From an uncultured Aquimonas sp. (GTDB lineage Bacteria > Pseudomonadota > Gammaproteobacteria > Xanthomonadales > Xanthomonadaceae), in the NCBI GenBank assembly GCA_946481615.1, contig CAMLOR010000052.1, positions 1-17,582 on the forward strand: a stretch of 17,582 bases of DNA, in the 5' to 3' direction. Positions 14,873 through 17,582 of the stretch are shown here, piece after piece. Below the pieces are notes generated by a model, which worked only from the letters and a program-made list of their open reading frames with translations, did no database searches and was not told the DNA's origin. A program made the position numbers and the translations under genes. Within the stretch, counting starts at the first letter, position 1; the number at the start of each line of letters is the position of its first letter.

Positions 14873-16141
14873 TCAGTAGTCTTGCAGGTTGAGGATCAGG
14901 TCCAGCACGGCGGCCGCGATGATGTACTCGCCGCCGCTGTGGCGGCCGTAGCGGTAGCGGCGGCCGTAGGCGTCCTCGTAGCCGCGGCGGAAGCCTTCGC
15001 GGAAGTAGTACTGGTATTCCGACAGGCTGACGTAATAGCCGTCGTAGCCGAAGTCGGCATCCTGGTAGACGAAGTTGTCGCGCCAGTCGCCGCGCCAGCC
15101 GTCGTAGCGGTCGGCCTCGCCGGCGCGCGCGCCTTCGGCATAGCCGATGCGGATCGCCTGCTGCAGCGTTTCGGCCGCGTAGCGGTTGACGTCGTACCAG
15201 CGGCCGCCGCGCGAGTAGCGATAGACCACCGGCGCGAAAATGTAGTCGCGGTCGAAGCGGCGCGTGTTCCAGCCCGAATACCAGCGGCGCTGGCGCTCCC
15301 AGTAGTCCTGCTGGTAACGATACTGCGACATGCGGCGCTGCTGCTGGAGCGCGGCGTAGCGGTTGGCGTTGTGGCGCTGCATCGCTTCGCGGCGATAGCG
15401 GTCGGCGTCGCGCTGCCAGTTGTCGTAGCGGCGCTGCGCGTTCTGGTCCCAGCGGCGGTCGTTGCGGCCGTCGCGATCCCAGCCGCCGTCGCGGCGTCCG
15501 TCGCGGTCGTTGCGGTCCCGGTCGCCATCGCGGCGACCGTCGCGGTCGTTGCGATCCCAGTCGCGGTCGCGACCGCCATCGCGGTCGTCGCGATCCCGAT
15601 CGCCGCCGGCATAGCGGTTGTCCCGATCATCGCCGCCGCGGCGGTTGCCGTCGTCCCAGTCGCGGTTGCCGTCGCGCGTGTTGCCGTAGCCGTAGCGCTC
15701 CTGGCGCTCCTGCTGCACGCGGCGGGCCTCGTCCTGGCGCAGCTGCTGCGAGCGGTCGTCGGCCGTCCGCTGCTGCTGGCGCTCGTTGCGCACGCGCTCC
15801 TGCGCCTCGCGCTGCTGTTGCAGCTGTTCGGCGGCGGCACGGCGGTTCTCATTCTGATAGTCCTGGCGCTGCTGCTGTTGCTGCTCGCGTGCCTGCCGTT
15901 GCTGCACGCGCACGGCTTCCTGCGCGGCGGCATTCTGCCGCGCGGCTTCGCCGGACGCTTCCCCGCGCTGCTCCTGGCGTTCGCGGCGGCGCTCCTGGCG
16001 TTCCTCGCGCTCTTCGTCCTTTTCCTCGCGCTGCTGGTCGCGCCAGCGTTCGCGATCCTGGGCCAGCGCGGGCAGGGTGCAGGCCGCCAGCAGGGCGGCC
16101 GTCAGCGCACGCAGCATCATGGTCTTGGTCGTCACTTTCAT
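14873..16141 (-). CDS. Exported Arg/Asp/Gln-rich low-complexity protein
   Basis: A 422-residue exported protein that I cannot assign to a characterised family. The N-terminus (MKVTTKTMMLRALTAALLAACTLPALAQ) is a signal peptide with two readings: signal peptidase I cleavage after ALA-27, or a lipobox LLAAC with Cys21. Residues about 28-150 are an E/R/Q-rich charged segment likely to be helical or coiled coil. Residues about 150-230 are RD/DR repeats. The rest (about 230-400) is rich in Tyr, Arg and Trp and carries two related pieces, IGYAEGARAGEADR and EGFRRGYEDAYG, before a hydrophobic C-terminus (YIIAAAVLDLILNLQDY). The ATG at 16141 has GGGGGAG about ten bases upstream; the frame stays open further upstream, but without protein-like sequence. 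A single-gene unit with its own terminator is likely. A nucleic-acid- or envelope-binding role is a guess from the high charge. Confidence 0.82.
   Translation of the reverse strand: MKVTTKTMMLRALTAALLAACTLPALAQDRERWRDQQREEKDEEREERQERRRERQEQRGEASGEAARQNAAAQEAVRVQQRQAREQQQQQRQDYQNENRRAAAEQLQQQREAQERVRNERQQQRTADDRSQQLRQDEARRVQQERQERYGYGNTRDGNRDWDDGNRRGGDDRDNRYAGGDRDRDDRDGGRDRDWDRNDRDGRRDGDRDRNDRDGRRDGGWDRDGRNDRRWDQNAQRRYDNWQRDADRYRREAMQRHNANRYAALQQQRRMSQYRYQQDYWERQRRWYSGWNTRRFDRDYIFAPVVYRYSRGGRWYDVNRYAAETLQQAIRIGYAEGARAGEADRYDGWRGDWRDNFVYQDADFGYDGYYVSLSEYQYYFREGFRRGYEDAYGRRYRYGRHSGGEYIIAAAVLDLILNLQDY
15486..15602 (-). repeat. 39-bp in-frame tandem repeat, three copies
   Basis: Units at 15486-15524, 15525-15563 and 15564-15602 are each 39 bp (13 codons) and encode variants of DRDRNDRDGRRDG in the exported Arg/Asp-rich protein. 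The first two are nearly identical, the third more divergent. On the other strand the same DNA encodes a hydrophobic Val/Ala/Ile run, which produces a long but spurious open frame. Confidence 0.8.
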
Positions 16142-16277
16142 CTCGTCGTCACTCCCCCGTAGCGGGTGCGCGCAGTTAGCGGCCTGCCGGCTTAACGCGG
16201 GGTGAGAAATCGCCGCCGCGGCGCGCCGGCACCGCGCGGCGTTATGCTGGCGTGGGGAATCCGCCGGCCGGGGGGCC
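16142..16277. other. Divergent promoter region, 136 bp
   Basis: It lies between the exported Arg/Asp-rich protein (leftward) and the diguanylate cyclase (rightward) and should carry both promoters. TATGCT at 16243-16248 is a weak -10 candidate for the rightward gene (four of six), with no clear -35 box. GC-rich inverted segments (GCCGGCGCGCC-like) are present, but no defined operator was recognised. Confidence 0.4.
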
Positions 16278-17432
16278 ATGGATCCGGTCACCGCCTTCGC
16301 CATCGCCACGTTCATGATGCTGCTCAACGGCGGCGTGCTCGGACTCGTGCATGGCGACCTGCCCGCCTCGCTGCAGCCGAGCGCCAAGTCCTGGCGCATC
16401 GGCACGCTGCTGATCGCGGGGGGCTGCGTGCTGCTGGCGGTGCAGGCCTGGCTGCCGCCGGGGTTCGTGCTGCCGCTCGCCAACGGCCTGCTGATGCTCG
16501 GGCTGGCGGGCTACTGGCATTCGCTGCGGCAGTTCTACGGGCTGCCGCCGCGCGCCGCGATGCTGTTGCCGGTGGCGCTCGGCACGTTCGGCGTTTACGT
16601 GTTCGCGCAGCATTTGCCGAACCTGCCGGTGCGCGTGACGATCGTCACCGCGGCCTGGACCGTGCTGCTGGGCGGGGCGATCTGGACCTTGCAGCGCCAC
16701 CGCCGCAGCGATCGTGCGGTGAGCCGGCGCGTGCTGGCCGCGATCTTCGCGGTGTCGCTGGCATTCATGCTGGCGCGCGGGATGCTGCTGCCCGGCACGC
16801 CGGTGGCCAGCATCATCGAGCCGGGCGCGTGGATCAATCTGGTGACGCCGATCGTGGCTTCGATCCTGCCGGTGATCGGCACCACGGCGTTCCTGCTGCT
16901 GTGTTCCGAACGCATCCGCCGCGACTGGGAACACGCGGCATCGACCGACAACCTCACGGGCCTTGCCAACCGGCGCGTGCTGGCCGGCGAGGGCGCGCGC
17001 CTGTTGCGCGAGGCGCTGGAGCGCAACGGCGCGCTGTCGGTGGCGCTGGTGGACATCGATCACTTCAAGCAGATCAACGACAACTTCGGGCACGACGTGG
17101 GCGACGTCGCGCTGCGCCACGTCGCGGACTGCCTGCGCGACGCCTGCGATCGCCGGCACCTGCCGGCGCGCCAGGGCGGCGAGGAATTCGTCGTGCTGTT
17201 GCCGCAGGCCCGCGCCGACGACGCGCGCTCGGCAGCCGAACGCATCCGCCGCGCCGTCGAATCGGCGCCCTTCGCGCCGGGCGAAGGCGTGACACGCCGC
17301 ATCACCGTGTCCATCGGCCTGGCCACGCTGCAGCCGGGCGACCGGCAGTTCGACGACCTGCTGCGGCGGGCGGATCGTGGGCTCTACGAGGCGAAGAACG
17401 CGGGGCGGAATCAGGTGGCGGTCGTCGCCTGA
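16278..17432 (+). CDS. Membrane-bound diguanylate cyclase (GGDEF domain)
   Basis: A 384-residue inner-membrane enzyme that should make cyclic di-GMP from two GTP. Seven hydrophobic segments are visible in residues 1-206 (about 3-25, 41-60, 62-80, 92-110, 117-136, 149-168, 184-206), a probable sensing module of no recognised named family. The GGDEF domain covers about 217-384: TDNLTGLANRR, DIDHFKQINDNFGHDVGD, the active-site motif GGEEF (300-304), and RADRGLYEAKNAGRNQV. All catalytic landmarks are intact. At the place of the inhibitory RxxD site (residues 291-294, by spacing to PleD) the sequence is DRRH, so classical product inhibition is probably absent. The ATG at 16278 follows a G-rich run and gives a start right at the first membrane segment. 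The dispersed structured repeat begins about 40 bp after the stop. Confidence 0.95.
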   Translation: MDPVTAFAIATFMMLLNGGVLGLVHGDLPASLQPSAKSWRIGTLLIAGGCVLLAVQAWLPPGFVLPLANGLLMLGLAGYWHSLRQFYGLPPRAAMLLPVALGTFGVYVFAQHLPNLPVRVTIVTAAWTVLLGGAIWTLQRHRRSDRAVSRRVLAAIFAVSLAFMLARGMLLPGTPVASIIEPGAWINLVTPIVASILPVIGTTAFLLLCSERIRRDWEHAASTDNLTGLANRRVLAGEGARLLREALERNGALSVALVDIDHFKQINDNFGHDVGDVALRHVADCLRDACDRRHLPARQGGEEFVVLLPQARADDARSAAERIRRAVESAPFAPGEGVTRRITVSIGLATLQPGDRQFDDLLRRADRGLYEAKNAGRNQVAVVA

Positions 17433-17483
17433 ACTGTGTGTTGCGTGCGTTGCGTCGCGTTGCCGTGCGGTGTGGCGGGACGC

Positions 17484-17510
17484 GGGGGCGCTCGGGGGTT
17501 CGGGGATGGG
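17484..17510 (+). other. Potential G-quadruplex motif, right repeat copy
   Basis: Identical in tract lengths and loops to the left copy: G5-N5-G5-N3-G4-N2-G3. It would lie in the 3' untranslated part of the diguanylate cyclase transcript, about 50 bases after the stop codon. Structure formation is inferred. Confidence 0.55.
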
Positions 17511-17537
17511 TTGCGCCGCCCGCGCTACGCGCGGGTG

Positions 17538-17559
17538 CCCTCCGGTCGCCGGGGGTTTT
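17538..17559 (+). terminator. Terminator-like hairpin inside right repeat
   Basis: CCC-T-CCGG, loop TCG, CCGG-GGG followed by TTTT forms a seven-pair stem with one bulge and a short T-run. It is the only terminator-like structure seen after the diguanylate cyclase stop codon and is the probable end of that transcript. Confidence 0.5.
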
Positions 17560-17582
17560 CCATTGCACTTCCGTGTGCAATG

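Larger units (their letters stand above)
17474..17582 (+). repeat. Dispersed structured 3' repeat, right copy, cut by window edge
   Basis: Inverted match to the left copy at 71-186. In plus-strand order: G-tract block (17484-17510), GC hairpin with 7-bp arms and loop TAC (17518-17534), terminator-like hairpin with four T (17538-17559), and the hairpin CCATTGCAC/GTGCAATG that runs to the last base of the window. It begins 42 bp after the diguanylate cyclase stop and is in that gene's orientation, as the left copy is for its gene. Only the last base or two of the element appear to be missing. Confidence 0.85.

Noticed and set aside
15486..15602. CRISPR-like array
   Set aside because: Contiguous 39-bp units with no unique spacers, multiples of three, inside a coding frame: a coding tandem repeat.
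14618..16162. Plus-strand open frame of 514 codons with a long Val/Ala/Ile hydrophobic stretch, looking like a membrane protein
   Set aside because: It is antisense to the RD/Q-rich exported protein: GAC/CGC-type repeats read backwards give Val/Ala. It begins inside the lipoprotein gene and has no ribosome-binding site. The minus-strand gene has a signal peptide, a Shine-Dalgarno and a terminator.
1..17582. Composite transposon or genomic island bounded by inverted repeats
   Set aside because: The terminal repeats are inverted, but there is no transposase, integrase or target-site duplication, and the genes inside look like ordinary chromosomal functions.

Overview
The window is GC-rich DNA (roughly two thirds G+C by eye) from what looks like a Gammaproteobacterium, most likely of the order Lysobacterales (Xanthomonadales). 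This rests on the gene set (RIO1-type bacterial kinase, DUF1615 lipoprotein, YihY/BrkB protein, an IPTL-CTERM-like surface protein) and on a TTCGACAGGCTCACCG-type repeat. The assignment is inference. It looks chromosomal: no transposase, integrase, phage, plasmid, CRISPR or RNA gene was recognised.

Layout. (1) Positions 1-266: end of an off-window region with an intrinsic terminator, then the first copy of a dispersed structured repeat. (2) 267-6995 (-): a 2,242-residue secreted repeat protein built of DUF7933-like and DUF11-like domains, ending in an IPTL-CTERM-like tail. (3) 7388-7876 (+): a small secreted beta-rich protein, transcribed divergently from it and closed by a perfect 32-bp palindrome. 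(4) 8020-10053 (+): a MocR-type regulator (GntR DNA-binding domain fused to an aminotransferase fold) followed 30 bp later by a four-helix membrane protein. (5) 10075-11691 (-): a possible 48-residue protein, an alpha/beta hydrolase, and a phosphoribosyltransferase whose start overlaps the hydrolase stop (ATGA). (6) 11838-12692 (+): a RIO1-family kinase, convergent with (7) 12696-14697 (-): a DUF1615 lipoprotein and a YihY/BrkB membrane protein. (8) 14873-16141 (-): a secreted Arg/Asp/Gln-rich protein with its own strong terminator. (9) 16278-17432 (+): a membrane-bound diguanylate cyclase, then the second copy of the dispersed repeat at the right edge.

Most genes are cell-envelope or signalling functions: two exported proteins at the left, two membrane proteins and a lipoprotein in the middle, an exported low-complexity protein and c-di-GMP synthesis at the right. 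The only pair with a clear joint job is the coupled hydrolase/phosphoribosyltransferase.

The most unusual signal is the repeat pair at 71-186 (-) and 17474-17582 (+). It is an approximately 110-bp element with a four-tract G-quadruplex-like motif, a GC hairpin that changes length in both arms together, a terminator-like hairpin with a T-run, and a final hairpin. Both copies lie just 3' of a gene and in the same orientation as that gene. Because both edges of the window fall in this repeat, it is probably multicopy, and the window may be a contig that broke there.
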